A stretch of DNA of 33,442 nucleotides from an uncultured Brevibacillus sp. (GCA_946402065.1 CAMIVR010000050.1:1-33442); one strand, 5' to 3'. Shown: positions 15,997 to 25,096, counted from the first letter of the stretch. Numbers and translations are program-made. Notes: generated by a model from the sequence alone, not told the origin.

Positions 15997-17361
15997 ATGG
16001 AGCGTAAATCAGTCGAACAATCTTTAGAGGCGGCAAAAGAAATTCTCGATTTTATTCAAAGTGAATCACTGACACTGGAGCAAAAGAAAAAAATCGTTTC
16101 CGATTCCGTTGATAACTTCAGCAACTACGTCACGAAAGCGATTTTATCGCATAGAAAATCGGTATCCAACGACTTTTCCGTTGTCGAATGGGAAGATGAG
16201 GCCGCAGTCTTCCGCGATACGATGGGGGATGAGTACATTGATTGTCTGGGCGGCTACGGTGTCTATCTGTTGGGGCATCGCCATCCGAAAGTAGTGGCTG
16301 CCGTAGAAGCGCAATTAAAGCGCTATGCCCTGCACAGCCAGGAAATGGTCGATCCGCTGCGCGGCTATCTGTCGAAGCTGCTTGCCTATATTACGCCAGG
16401 CGATTTGCAGCACTCTTATCTGGTGAACTGTGGTACGGAAGCAAATGAAATGGCGCTCAAGCTCGCACGTCTGGCTACGGGCAAAAAATGCTTTATCTCT
16501 ACGGAGAAAGGCTTCCACGGCAAAACGATGTTCTCCCTGTCAGCCTCCGGCAAGTCGACGTTCCGCGAGCCGTACCTGCCGCTCGTCCCAGGCTTCCAGC
16601 ACGTGCCGTACGGAGACGCCGATGCTGTTGAACAGGCGATCCGCATGCTGATTGCGACTGGTGAGACGGTAGCCGGTGTCATCGTCGAACCGATCCAGGG
16701 TGAAGGCGGAATCAACATACCGCCAGACGACTACTTGCCGCGTTTGCGCGAGATTTGCGACAAGTATGAGTGCTTGTTGATCGTCGACGAAGTCCAGACA
16801 GGAATGGGACGGACGGGAACGCTGTTTGGCGTCGATCACTGGAATGTCGTGCCTGACATTATGACGCTGGGCAAAGCGCTTGGCGGCGGCGTCATGCCGA
16901 TCGCTGCGATGGTTGCCAAGAAAAAATGGTGGGCGAAGATGGAGGAAAATCCGTTCCTGCTCGGGTCCTCTACGTTCGGCGGCAACCCGCTTTGCTGTGC
17001 GGGGGCAATTGCCGGAATCCATACGATTCTCGATGAGAACATTCCGCAAGTGGCCAAGGAAAAAGGGGATTACTTCATGAAGCATCTGGAAGAGCTGAAA
17101 AAACGCTATCCGGAAGTGCTCGTCGATGTTCGCGGAAAAGGGCTGTTGATCGGAATGGAGTTCGCGAGCAATCCGCTTGGCTTCGCGCTTGCAAAACAGT
17201 TGTTTATCAAGAAAATTCTCGTTGGCGGTACGATCAACAACGCGACCGTTATTCGTCTCGAGCCACCGGCAGTGATTTCCTACGAACAGATCGATTACGT
17301 GCTGGCCTGCATCGAAGAAGGTCTGGCCCAGCTGTCCAAAGAACTGCAGGTAGCCCGGTAA
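15997..17361 (+). CDS. patA: Putrescine aminotransferase (class III, PLP)
   Basis: A 454-residue enzyme that transfers an amino group from putrescine to 2-oxoglutarate, giving 4-aminobutanal/pyrroline. It is an aminotransferase class III fold: cofactor-binding NCGTEANEMALKLAR (about 144-160), the EPIQGEGG block, LLIVDEVQTGMGRTG, and the Schiff-base lysine Lys293 in MTLGKALGGG. The N-terminal 60-residue extension and overall length match the E. coli PatA (YgjG) group rather than acetylornithine aminotransferase. The ATG follows AAAAAAGGGTGG. A sigma-54 promoter precedes it and a potABCD operon converges on it, which supports polyamine catabolism. No aldehyde dehydrogenase for the next step is in the window. 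Confidence 0.88.
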   Translation: MERKSVEQSLEAAKEILDFIQSESLTLEQKKKIVSDSVDNFSNYVTKAILSHRKSVSNDFSVVEWEDEAAVFRDTMGDEYIDCLGGYGVYLLGHRHPKVVAAVEAQLKRYALHSQEMVDPLRGYLSKLLAYITPGDLQHSYLVNCGTEANEMALKLARLATGKKCFISTEKGFHGKTMFSLSASGKSTFREPYLPLVPGFQHVPYGDADAVEQAIRMLIATGETVAGVIVEPIQGEGGINIPPDDYLPRLREICDKYECLLIVDEVQTGMGRTGTLFGVDHWNVVPDIMTLGKALGGGVMPIAAMVAKKKWWAKMEENPFLLGSSTFGGNPLCCAGAIAGIHTILDENIPQVAKEKGDYFMKHLEELKKRYPEVLVDVRGKGLLIGMEFASNPLGFALAKQLFIKKILVGGTINNATVIRLEPPAVISYEQIDYVLACIEEGLAQLSKELQVAR

Positions 17362-17374
17362 TATTAACAAAGAG

Positions 17375-17469
17375 AAAGCGATATCAATGCGTATCGCTTT
17401 CGGGTGCAAGTAGAGAGAGAACGATTACATTGACTGTAAAACTGGCAATCGATAAGATGCCAGTTTTTT
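17375..17469 (+). terminator. Terminator region after the aminotransferase gene
   Basis: There are two hairpins. AAAGCGATA (17375-17383) with TATCGCTTT (17392-17400) lacks a T tract. AAAACTGGCA (17438-17447) with TGCCAGTTTT (17458-17467) is a perfect ten-base stem followed by TTTTTTG and is the likely stop site. The second can also work weakly on the minus strand for potD. Confidence 0.8.
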
Positions 17470-17494
17470 GTACACCAAAAACCTAAGCGCCAGA

Positions 17495-17526
17495 CCAAAG
17501 CACCCGGACGCATCCGGGTGCTTTGG
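17495..17526. terminator. Long GC-rich hairpin between convergent genes
   Basis: CCAAAGCACCCGGA (17495-17508) is perfectly complementary to TCCGGGTGCTTTGG (17513-17526), with a four-base loop. It ends 13 bases before the potD stop. It has no T tract on either strand, so it may stabilise 3' ends or separate the convergent transcripts rather than act alone as a terminator. Confidence 0.6.
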
Positions 17527-17538
17527 ATTTGCAAAACA

Positions 17539-18606
17539 TTATTGGGAGCTTTTCACTTCAGACCAGATACGGTCAAACAACTTAATATTGTCTCCGATGT
17601 CTTTAATCGGTTCGATGCGTTTCATTTCTTCCGGTGGCGGATAAATCGCGATATTGTCCAGCACGGCTTTGTCGATCAGCTTGCGCGCCTCATTATTCGG
17701 ATTGATGTAAGGGAAGGACTTGGAGATTTCCGCACTCACTTCAGGCTGGAGGATGAAGTTGATGAACGCCTCAGCCGTTTTCTTGTGTTTGGCTCCCTTC
17801 GGAATAACAAAGTTGTCAGAAGAGAAGAGCAGGCCTTCCTTGGGGAGAACCGTTGTTATCTGCGGTTTTTCCCGCTGGGCCAGGGCAATTTCCGGTCCCC
17901 AGCAAAGGGCTACGGACACTTCTCCGTTAATCAGCAGGGTTTTCGGGCTGTCGCTGTCGAATGCCTTGACGTTGGGCATCAGCTCCAGCATCTTCTTTTT
18001 CGCCTCTTCCAAATGAGCCGGATCGGTATCGTTGCCGGAATAGCCGAGCGATTTCAATACCATCCCGATCGTGAAGCGCTGGTCGTCCAGCAACACGATC
18101 TTGCCTTTCAACTCTGGCTTCCACAGATCTTTATAGCTTTTGATGTCAGTGCCTACCGTATCGGGGTTGATCCCGAGCGATTGTGAATTGGCCATAAATG
18201 GAACGGAATATTTGTTGTCTGGGTCGAATTCCTGGTTGATAAAATCGTCGTTCAAGTTCTTAAAGTTGGGAATGTTGGCCTTGTCGATCGGTTCAATCAT
18301 ATCCTGATGAATCATTGGCTGGATAATGTAGTCACTGGCCATCGACAAGTCGTAAATTCCGCCGCCAGCCGACAGCTTCGCGAGCATTTCTTCGTTGGAT
18401 GAGAAAGTGCTGTAATTGACCTTGACGCCGTATTCCTGCTCGAACTTTTGAATGACTGTTTCCGGAATGTATTCAGTCCAGTTAAACACGTTTAATTCCT
18501 TGTCAAGCCCGTCGGCGGTTTGCCCGCCGCCAGATGAACAGCCAGCTACTGTCAAACTGATTGCAGTAATTCCTGTTAGCGCGATTGACTTCCATTTACT
18601 TGCCAT
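17539..18606 (-). CDS. potD: Spermidine/putrescine-binding lipoprotein PotD (paralogue 2)
   Basis: A 355-residue lipoprotein with signal peptide MASKWKSIALTGITAISLTVAGC (lipobox VAGC, Cys23). The mature part contains LNVFNWTEYIPET, YDLSMASDYI, VLLDDQRFTIGM, FDSDSPKTLLINGEVSVALCWGPE and LLFSSDNFVIPKGAKHKK. The Trp expected two residues before the pocket Asp in PotD is Ser here, unlike in paralogue 1. It is the last gene of potABCD, 23 bases after potC, with GGAGGGGTAAC before the ATG. It delivers polyamines to PotB/PotC. Confidence 0.92.
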   Translation of the reverse strand: MASKWKSIALTGITAISLTVAGCSSGGGQTADGLDKELNVFNWTEYIPETVIQKFEQEYGVKVNYSTFSSNEEMLAKLSAGGGIYDLSMASDYIIQPMIHQDMIEPIDKANIPNFKNLNDDFINQEFDPDNKYSVPFMANSQSLGINPDTVGTDIKSYKDLWKPELKGKIVLLDDQRFTIGMVLKSLGYSGNDTDPAHLEEAKKKMLELMPNVKAFDSDSPKTLLINGEVSVALCWGPEIALAQREKPQITTVLPKEGLLFSSDNFVIPKGAKHKKTAEAFINFILQPEVSAEISKSFPYINPNNEARKLIDKAVLDNIAIYPPPEEMKRIEPIKDIGDNIKLFDRIWSEVKSSQ

Positions 18607-18629
18607 GTTACCCCTCCAAATCGAATCGT

Positions 18630-19409
18630 TTACCCTTTTTTCATCCGGATGCGTTCTGCCATGATGGCGATAAACAGCGTAACCAGCAACATAAGCGTTG
18701 AAAGGGCATTAATTTCAGGCGTGACCCCGAATTTGACCATCGAGAAGATTTTAAGAGGCAAGGTTGAACTGCCCGGACCGGCTACGAAGAAGCTGATGAT
18801 GACATCGTCAATGGACAACGTGAAGGCGAGCAGGGCACTGGCGATAACCCCTGGTGAAATCACCGGCAGCGTAACCTTGAGGAAGGTTTGCCACGGCGTC
18901 GCGCCTAAATCCATTGCAGCTTCTTCAATGCTTTTGTCAAAACCGTCGAGCCGCGCCTTGACGACGACGACCACGAACGGAACCGAGAACGTAATATGTG
19001 CGGCAATCAACGTAAAGTAGCCGAGCGGCAGCTTCAGTTGGGCAAAGAGCGCCAAAAGCGAAATACCCATGACGATTTCCGGGATAACGATCGGGAGGTA
19101 GAGCAGCGCATCCAGGGCTGTTTTTCCGCGGAAATGGTAGCGGTACATCCCGACTGCGGCCAAAGTACCGATCATCGTCGCGGCAATCGTACTGATCAGG
19201 GCGACGATCAGGCTCGTATACATCGCGTCCAGTATGTCGCTGTTATGCATCAGCTTGACGTACCAGTCAAATGTAAAGCCTGTCCAGATTGCATTCAGCT
19301 TTGATTTGTTAAAGGAATAGACGATCAGAACGGCAATCGGCAAATAGAGAAACAGGTAGATCAAAAAAGCATAGACGTACGAGATTTTTTTCCCGAAGGA
19401 AGAGCCCAT
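18630..19409 (-). CDS. potC: Spermidine/putrescine ABC permease PotC
   Basis: A 259-residue permease with six predicted helices. The first is YVYAFLIYLFLYLPIAVLIVYSF, and PIVIPEIVMGISLLALF and LLAFTLSIDDVIISFFVAGPG are typical PotC segments. The EAA loop reads IEEAAMDLGATPWQTFLKVTLPVISPG. The ATG at 19409 directly abuts the potB stop, and an AAGGAGGT inside the potB end serves it. With PotB it forms the membrane channel. Confidence 0.93.
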   Translation of the reverse strand: MGSSFGKKISYVYAFLIYLFLYLPIAVLIVYSFNKSKLNAIWTGFTFDWYVKLMHNSDILDAMYTSLIVALISTIAATMIGTLAAVGMYRYHFRGKTALDALLYLPIVIPEIVMGISLLALFAQLKLPLGYFTLIAAHITFSVPFVVVVVKARLDGFDKSIEEAAMDLGATPWQTFLKVTLPVISPGVIASALLAFTLSIDDVIISFFVAGPGSSTLPLKIFSMVKFGVTPEINALSTLMLLVTLFIAIMAERIRMKKG

Positions 19410-20324
19410 CTACACGACCTCCTTGCGCGGTTTTTCTTTGCTGATCCACATATAGAACATGATCAGAAGCAAAGTAAGCACCATTAAGATGATCGAAGCG
19501 GCTGATCCAAACGGCCAATCGCGTGCAGTCAAGAACTGGTTTTTGATCAGGTTCCCGATCAGTACAGCCTTGCTGCCGCCCATCAGGTCGGGGATGAAGA
19601 ACAGCCCGAGCGACGGGATAAAGACGAGAATCGATCCGGCGACGATGCCGGGAGCCGTCAGTGGAAGGGTGACTTTCCAGAATGCGACGCGCGGTTTGGC
19701 GCCGAGGTCGGCAGCCGCTTCCAGATAGGCCTTGTCCAGCTTTTCAATCGATGCGTACAAAGGCAGGATCATGAAGGGCAGCATCGTGTAGATCAGACCG
19801 ATGACCACCGATGTTTCATTGTAGAGCATCGCAATCGGTGTCGTGATGATGCCGAGTTTCATCAGAATCGTATTGATGACACCTTCCGTCCGCAGCAAGA
19901 CGATCCACGCATACGTGCGAATCAGCGAGTTTGTCCAGAAGGGCACGATAATGAGCATGAGCAAAATATTTCTGTACTTCTCAGGTGCCCGGGCGATGAT
20001 GTAGGCAAATGGGTATCCGAGCAGTATGCAGAACACCGTCGTAAGAAAAGCCATCACGCAAGAAATCCACAAGATTTTCAGGTAGAGCGGGTCGAAAAAG
20101 CGGACGTAATTTTCAATCGTGAACGGCGTTTGAATACCGCCGAACGAGCTTCTCGACATAAAGCTGACGACCAGGATCAGCATGAGCGGAATGGCAAAGA
20201 AAACGATCATCCAGATGGATACAGGTGATACCGTCCAATAAGTGCCGTAATCCTTCGGCGGCTTCAGGCGTGCTTTCGGCTTCACTTCTTCCGGGGGAGT
20301 GGAGGTGGTTGACGTCATATTCAT
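19410..20324 (-). CDS. potB: Spermidine/putrescine ABC permease PotB
   Basis: A 304-residue permease. A hydrophilic N-terminal tail of about 30 residues rich in Pro and Lys is followed by six helices, beginning [26 protein letters not shown]. The EAA loop is [27 protein letters not shown], and [22 protein letters not shown] is characteristic of PotB. The ATG overlaps the potA stop as ATGA, so translation is coupled. It pairs with PotC. Confidence 0.93.
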   Translation of the reverse strand: MNMTSTTSTPPEEVKPKARLKPPKDYGTYWTVSPVSIWMIVFFAIPLMLILVVSFMSRSSFGGIQTPFTIENYVRFFDPLYLKILWISCVMAFLTTVFCILLGYPFAYIIARAPEKYRNILLMLIIVPFWTNSLIRTYAWIVLLRTEGVINTILMKLGIITTPIAMLYNETSVVIGLIYTMLPFMILPLYASIEKLDKAYLEAAADLGAKPRVAFWKVTLPLTAPGIVAGSILVFIPSLGLFFIPDLMGGSKAVLIGNLIKNQFLTARDWPFGSAASIILMVLTLLLIMFYMWISKEKPRKEVV

Positions 20325-21403
20325 TGCTTCAGCACCACCGCCTGGGTTGAATTCCAGTTCACGAACAATTCATCGCCCTCTGCAACGGAGATCAGCTGGT
20401 CCGTTCTCTCTTGGGCGACGAACTCTTTGCCGGTAGGGAGTGTCAGGATTGTTTTCGTAACGCCTCCACAATAAATTCGCTCTTTAAAACGCGCCGAAAT
20501 TTGCACCTGTTCATCACTTTCACTGCGGCTCTGGCTCAATGTGACCCGTTCCGGACGGATGGCCAGCATGACGTTTTCCTGTGAAGCAAACGCTGTTTTC
20601 ACTTGTGCAGCATGGATCTGGAAGCCTTCCGCTTCAAGGACGACATCACTGCCCGCAGCCTGCTTCACGCTGCCGGGGAGCAGATTGGTCTCGCCGATAA
20701 ACTCTGCGACAAACGTCGTCTCAGGACTGTCGTATATCTCGCTTGGCGTCCCGATTTGCTCAAGCACGCCTTTGTTCATGACGGCAATTCGGTCTGACAT
20801 GGTCAGCGCTTCCTCTTGATCGTGCGTGACAAAAATGAACGTAACGCCGAGTTGTTTTTGCAGATGCTTCAATTCCACCTGCATTTGCTTGCGCAGCTTT
20901 TGGTCGAGAGCGCCGAGCGGCTCATCCAGGAGCAGAACTTTTGGATTGTTCACCAGCGCGCGGGCGATTGCCACACGCTGTTTTTGACCGCCGCTAAGCT
21001 GGTCTGGTTTGCGACTGGCGAAATCTTGCAATTGCACGAGCGTCAGGGCTTGTTTGACCCGGCTTTCGATCTCGGCCTTGGAGGTTTTTTTCACGCGCAA
21101 ACCAAAGGCAACATTCTCAAAACAGTTTAGATGAGGAAACAGGGCGTAGTTCTGAAAAACGGTATTGACGTTTCGTTCATACGCGGGATAATTCTGTACC
21201 TCGACGCCATCCAGAATGATTTGTCCTGAAGTAGGAGACTCGAATCCTGCTATCATGCGCAATGTTGTCGTTTTTCCACAGCCACTGGGACCAAGAAAAG
21301 TAAGAAATTCGCCAGCGTTAATACCGAGATTGAGGTTTTGAACGACCGTATTTTGATCAAAACGCTTCACGATATTACGTAATTCGACCATGTGCAAAGA
21401 CAA
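20321..21403 (-). CDS. potA: Spermidine/putrescine ABC ATPase PotA
   Basis: A 360-residue ATPase with Walker [10 protein letters not shown], signature LSGGQKQR, Walker [14 protein letters not shown]-loop [16 protein letters not shown], and a C-terminal TOBE-like regulatory domain of about 100 residues ([12 protein letters not shown]). I chose the TTG at 21403 because AGGAGGG ends seven bases before it; the ATG at 21391 would be nineteen bases away. It is the first gene of potABCD, about 31 bases after the predicted sigma-54 start site. Confidence 0.93.
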   Translation of the reverse strand: MSLHMVELRNIVKRFDQNTVVQNLNLGINAGEFLTFLGPSGCGKTTTLRMIAGFESPTSGQIILDGVEVQNYPAYERNVNTVFQNYALFPHLNCFENVAFGLRVKKTSKAEIESRVKQALTLVQLQDFASRKPDQLSGGQKQRVAIARALVNNPKVLLLDEPLGALDQKLRKQMQVELKHLQKQLGVTFIFVTHDQEEALTMSDRIAVMNKGVLEQIGTPSEIYDSPETTFVAEFIGETNLLPGSVKQAAGSDVVLEAEGFQIHAAQVKTAFASQENVMLAIRPERVTLSQSRSESDEQVQISARFKERIYCGGVTKTILTLPTGKEFVAQERTDQLISVAEGDELFVNWNSTQAVVLKQ

Positions 21404-21444
21404 TAAGACCCCCTCCTGATAATAAAAAACTGATAATTTGAATA

Positions 21445-21461
21445 AGCAAGAATAGTGCCAA
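21445..21461 (-). promoter_or_regulatory. Sigma-54 (-24/-12) promoter of potABCD
   Basis: On the minus strand the sequence reads TTGGCACTATTCTTGCT, with the TTGGCAC -24 block and the TTGC -12 block and GG to GC ten bases apart. It lies 42 bases before the potA start. Together with the site before patA it makes a two-promoter regulon. Confidence 0.88.
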
Positions 21462-21490
21462 TACTGATAAACGGGATCATATCCATTCTT

Positions 21491-21526
21491 GAACAATAAG
21501 GCCAATCAATCATTTCCATATTGTTC
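21491..21526. promoter_or_regulatory. Candidate activator site upstream of the potA sigma-54 promoter
   Basis: GAACAATA (21491-21498) and TATTGTTC (21519-21526) are a perfect eight-base inverted repeat with a 20-base spacer. They lie 30-65 bases upstream of the -24 element, between potA and the regulator gene. Confidence 0.4.
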
Positions 21527-21603
21527 GCGGCTTTTATCAAAACATAGAAAGCAGGGAGCAGATGATTTCGTTTGAAGCAGGGTATGGTATTGTTTCTACA
21601 ATG

Positions 21604-23424
21604 TTAGAATCTTTTCTCGTTGTTGAGAAGTTCAAAACCTTCCAACTTGCGATAGAGGGTAGCCAATCCGATGTCCAGCTTGCTCGCTATCATCCGCTTT
21701 GCTTCGAGAGAATTCCCGTATTTTTGCAGCATATCTTTGAGAATTTGCTGCTCATACGACTTTAGTCGATCTTTTAAAGATATGTCAACATCAGGACTGA
21801 TGTCAATTTCGCCAGCATTCATTTGTTTGCGGATTCGCGGCGGAACACTTTCGAGTCCGATATACGGGGTTGTTTCCATATTAATTGCGTATTCAATGGC
21901 GTTTTCCAGCTCGCGCACATTGCCTGGCCACGGATACTGCATAAACAGGCTCTTCACTTCCGGCGTAAAATCGAGAATCGGGTTATCGAGCATTTGCCGG
22001 TATTTGCTGATGAAATAGTCCATCAGCAGCGGGATGTCTTCAACCCGCTCGCGCAGTGGCGGCATGTGCAACGGTATGACGTTCAGGCGGAAGTAGAGAT
22101 CTTCGCGGAACTCCTTGGTGCGGACCATCTCTTCCAGGTTTTTGTTCGTAGCCGTGATGACCCGGATGTTTACTGGCTGCACCTGGTTGGAGCCTACCCG
22201 TTCGACGGTTTTGCTTTGCAGAACGTGCAGCAGCTTCACCTGCAAGTGGAGCGGCAGGTCGCCAATCTCGTCGAGAAAAATCGTTCCGCCGTCGGCCAGT
22301 TCGAATTTTCCTGCTTTCCCTTCGCGTTTGGCACCCGTAAATGCACCTCCGGCGTAGCCAAACAGCTCGCTTTCCAGCAGGGCTTCCGGAATGGCGCCGC
22401 AGTTCACGATGATAAACGGACCGTTGTGGCGATTGCTGGAAAAGTGGATGGCTGCGGCCATCATCCCTTTACCCGTACCGCTTTCACCGGTTATCAGGAT
22501 ATTGGAGTTGCCTCTGGCCACCTGTTCGGCCTGCCTTAAGACGACGGAGATCGCTTTGCTTTTCCCCTGAATCTCGGAAAAGTTCAAATCCTTCGGTTCG
22601 TTGGTCAAGACGTAGGCGAGCCTGCGCATATCGGCCATTTTACGGAAGGAAGCGACGGCGCCGATTACTTTATCTTGTAAGAGAATGGGCCGGGCGGTGA
22701 CGATGAAGTGCATTTCGTGCCCGTCCAGCTGATACCGTTCCTCTTGCTCGATGTAGGATTTGCCGGACTGCAAGACACTCAGCATCGGCGAGTTTTCCCA
22801 TATGCTCGCCAGCCGTGTGCCGATCAGCTCATCTTTGTCCCGCTTGATCAACTGCTGCGCCGTTTGATTGCACGTCGTGATCACGCCGTGCTCGTCGATC
22901 GCGATGATGCCTTCGTGGATGGATTCAATCAATACTTCAAGCTGGTTGAAGGTTTTCATCCAGTTGCGCAGTGCTTCCTGTTCGGCGATTTTGCTCGTCA
23001 GCATCTCCGACATTCGCTGCAGGAAGGTAAGCAAGGAGATCCGATTGGCGATCAGCGTGTGGTGCTGGGCTTCATTAAAGGCAATCAGGCCGATGACGCC
23101 AATCACATTGCCCTCATAGTGGATCGGCGTGCACAGTTCAGCCAATTCCTCGGTCTTGCCGGCGAGCACGGAAGGGTCATAGGACGGGTCGTTGCGGGCG
23201 TCGGCGACAAACACCGGCTGATTGGTCTTGAGCACTCTGCCGTACAAAAACCCGGCTTCGACCTGACCGCCTTCCTCTTTCGTATTGATTTTCAGCTTGT
23301 ATTTTCCCGTACCTGCGATGACAGTCATGGAGTCATCAACGATCTCTGTCTCAATCTGCAGTGCAGCGGATATGGCTTCCGCTACCTGCTGCGTGGTCTG
23401 CTGGATCGCTTTCAATAAACTCAT
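21604..23424 (-). CDS. Sigma-54-dependent enhancer-binding regulator (GAF-PAS-AAA+-Fis), likely polyamine regulator
   Basis: A 606-residue transcriptional activator. An N-terminal GAF-like sensor (about 15-150) is followed by a PAS domain (about 160-265), an AAA+ domain (about 285-520) and a Fis-type helix-turn-helix (about 560-606, ending ASKLDIGLATLYRKLEGFELL). The AAA+ domain shows Walker A GESGTGKG (about 312), the sigma-54-contacting loop GAFTGA (about 360) and Walker B FLDEIGD (about 383). I chose the ATG at 23424 because AGAGGTGATG precedes it. It is encoded immediately upstream of potABCD, and sigma-54 promoters before potA and patA are its probable targets. The ligand may be a polyamine or a breakdown product, which is inference. 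Confidence 0.9.
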   Translation of the reverse strand: MSLLKAIQQTTQQVAEAISAALQIETEIVDDSMTVIAGTGKYKLKINTKEEGGQVEAGFLYGRVLKTNQPVFVADARNDPSYDPSVLAGKTEELAELCTPIHYEGNVIGVIGLIAFNEAQHHTLIANRISLLTFLQRMSEMLTSKIAEQEALRNWMKTFNQLEVLIESIHEGIIAIDEHGVITTCNQTAQQLIKRDKDELIGTRLASIWENSPMLSVLQSGKSYIEQEERYQLDGHEMHFIVTARPILLQDKVIGAVASFRKMADMRRLAYVLTNEPKDLNFSEIQGKSKAISVVLRQAEQVARGNSNILITGESGTGKGMMAAAIHFSSNRHNGPFIIVNCGAIPEALLESELFGYAGGAFTGAKREGKAGKFELADGGTIFLDEIGDLPLHLQVKLLHVLQSKTVERVGSNQVQPVNIRVITATNKNLEEMVRTKEFREDLYFRLNVIPLHMPPLRERVEDIPLLMDYFISKYRQMLDNPILDFTPEVKSLFMQYPWPGNVRELENAIEYAINMETTPYIGLESVPPRIRKQMNAGEIDISPDVDISLKDRLKSYEQQILKDMLQKYGNSLEAKRMIASKLDIGLATLYRKLEGFELLNNEKRF

Positions 23425-23439
23425 TGCATCACCTCTGGG

Positions 23440-23546
23440 CTTAGGCATCGCGATGAAATAACTTCCGCTAATTTGCTGACAAAAATCAAAAAACCGCTGA
23501 TATTTTGCCAGCAAAAGCGGGAACTGATTTCATCGCGAGCCCTTAG
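23440..23546 (-). promoter_or_regulatory. Long leader hairpin with embedded terminator before the sigma-54 regulator
   Basis: Arms 23440-23487 and 23499-23546 are imperfectly complementary over about 48 bases, including a perfect ATTTCATCGCGA block, with an eleven-base loop. On the minus strand CCGCT (23520-23516) can instead pair with AGCGG (23498-23494), followed by six T residues (23493-23488): a ready intrinsic terminator. The two folds exclude each other, as in an attenuator. The base of the hairpin abuts the regulator's ribosome binding site. Confidence 0.6.
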
Positions 23547-23575
23547 TATGATGAATACCTTATCTTTCATCATAC
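23546..23575. repeat. Perfect 10-base inverted repeat upstream of the regulator leader
   Basis: GTATGATGAA (23546-23555) and TTCATCATAC (23566-23575) are exact reverse complements with a ten-base spacer. The spacing suits a dimeric DNA-binding protein. It lies where the regulator's promoter should be. Confidence 0.65.
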
Positions 23576-23617
23576 CTGTTTCAAAGTCCGGAAGGAAGCC
23601 TTGTCTCATTGGAAAAC

Positions 23618-23650
23618 AAAAAGGCTGGAGCCTCGTGAAACACTCCAGCC
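23618..23650 (-). terminator. Intrinsic terminator after trhO
   Basis: GGCTGGAG and CTCCAGCC (23623-23630 and 23643-23650) form a perfect eight-base stem. On the minus strand TTTTTG follows it. It separates trhO from the regulator gene. Confidence 0.85.
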
Positions 23651-23690
23651 GAAAGGGTTGCCCAGCTATTTATGGAACAGAGCGTGTCGC

Positions 23691-24614
23691 TTACGAATTC
23701 AGCACATGCAATTCCTTTACATAGCGATTTCGTTCGTGCGATTCACATGCAGGTGAGCACGAACGCTTGTGCTCGACTTCACACTCGGGGCACAAGATGA
23801 TTTGCAGATTGCATTCGGGATTGGCGCAGTTTACATATCTGTCTTCGGTTTTGCCGCAGTGATGACACTTTCCAATGACGATGTCTTCTTCCGTACGATT
23901 GATCGGCACGGAGATGCGCTCATCAAACACGTAGCATTTTCCGTCGAACAACCTGCCCTGGACTTCCGGGTCTTTTCCGTATGTGACGATTCCGCCGTGA
24001 AGCTGGGCGACATCGGTAAAGCCTTCTTTGATCATGAAGCCCGTAAGCTTTTCACAGCGAATCCCGCCCGTGCAATAGGTGATGATTTTTTTATCCTTGT
24101 ACTCGCTCAGGTTCTCCCGAATCCACTCGGGAAATTCGCGGAACGAGTCGACGGGCGGGCGGATCGCATTGCGGAAGTGGCCGATGTCGTACTCGTAGTA
24201 GTTGCGGCCATCCAGTACGATGACGTCTTCATCCTGCAGGGCTTCGTAAAACTCTTTTGGAGAGAGGTACTTGCCAGTGATAACGTTTGGATCAAGCTCG
24301 TGCTCTACGCGGAACGTAACGAGCTCTTTTTTCGGCCGGACGAACATCTTTTTAAAGGCGTGTTCATCCGATTCGTCAATTTTAAAAAACGTATCGGCGA
24401 AGCGAGGGTCTTTGCGCATGGCTTCCATATACGCGTCGGTTTGCTCCACAGTTCCGGATACGGTGCCGTTGATGCCTTCTTCGGCTACGAGAATGCGGCC
24501 TTTCAAGCCCAGCTCCTTGCAAAAACGCAGATGCTCGGCAGCGAACTCCTCGTAATTTTCAATCCGGACGTATTTATAATACAACAAGATTCTGTATGGT
24601 TTTTGTTCACTCAT
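23691..24614 (-). CDS. trhO: tRNA uridine(34) hydroxylase TrhO (rhodanese family, YceA)
   Basis: A 307-residue cytoplasmic protein that hydroxylates U34 of tRNA in an oxygen-dependent way, the first step to methoxy- or carboxymethoxyuridine. An N-terminal ferredoxin-like domain (about 1-95, with [16 protein letters not shown]) is followed by a rhodanese domain with the family loop [10 protein letters not shown] (catalytic Cys in CTGG). A C-terminal cysteine-rich segment, CHHC, CANPEC, CPEC and CSPAC, probably binds zinc. The ATG at 24614 follows TTAGGACA. A strong terminator follows. Confidence 0.93.
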   Translation of the reverse strand: MSEQKPYRILLYYKYVRIENYEEFAAEHLRFCKELGLKGRILVAEEGINGTVSGTVEQTDAYMEAMRKDPRFADTFFKIDESDEHAFKKMFVRPKKELVTFRVEHELDPNVITGKYLSPKEFYEALQDEDVIVLDGRNYYEYDIGHFRNAIRPPVDSFREFPEWIRENLSEYKDKKIITYCTGGIRCEKLTGFMIKEGFTDVAQLHGGIVTYGKDPEVQGRLFDGKCYVFDERISVPINRTEEDIVIGKCHHCGKTEDRYVNCANPECNLQIILCPECEVEHKRSCSPACESHERNRYVKELHVLNS

Positions 24615-25096
24615 TGTCCTAATAACACCTACCTGTTAGTCAAAAATATAAATCGTTCTCATAAATCAAGTCCTCTCAAGTCTTTGCTCCAAAAGGCCCT
24701 AAACAATAGAATAACATGTTTTCAGCAAAAATGTTACCTCGAGTTTTCCTGTAATGGATTTGACACAAAAAGGGAACCGAGCGTTCTCTCTCCTTGGAAT
24801 TTTTCCCAAAGGCGTGCTGTTCTTAAACCGGCTTCTCTGATGTGAGAACAAATAGAGGGGGCAGCGTATTTCAGCCGATTGCCGCCCGCACCTGCAAATA
24901 TAGTGCGTTTGGGCTATTTTGGCAGCCCTGCAATTGGCAAAGCTGACCATCTCAACGCTCACAGTGTCCTGCGGGCTGTGCCGATTCGTGCGGACAACCC
25001 TTCTGAGATGAGGGGATAGCTGCTTGCACATTTCATGACCAATTTCTTATAGACGAAAATCGCGGTTTCGGTTACATACAACAGAAACGACAAGAA

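Noticed and set aside
17518..18186. A 222-codon plus-strand open frame opposite potD
   Set aside because: It is the mirror of a clear PotD gene, which has family motifs, a lipobox and a good ribosome binding site on the other strand.
15828..21513. Shared octamer TCAATCAT in the patA and potA upstream regions as the activator site
   Set aside because: An eight-base match between two regions of this size is expected by chance about once, and it does not fall at the centre of the dyads.
24760..24789. TTGACA as a sigma-A -35 box
   Set aside because: At 17-18 base spacing the downstream hexamer is GTTCTC-like, not a plausible -10.
24840..25030. Cobalamin riboswitch upstream of nrdA
   Set aside because: No B12 box or GCCACTG core is present on either strand, and the reductase is the tyrosyl-radical class I type, not the B12-dependent class.
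24699..25031. A 110-codon minus-strand open frame across the trhO-nrdA gap
   Set aside because: It has no ribosome binding site at its start and an unlikely composition, and it runs through both the AT-rich and the GC-rich, fold-prone parts of a non-coding region.
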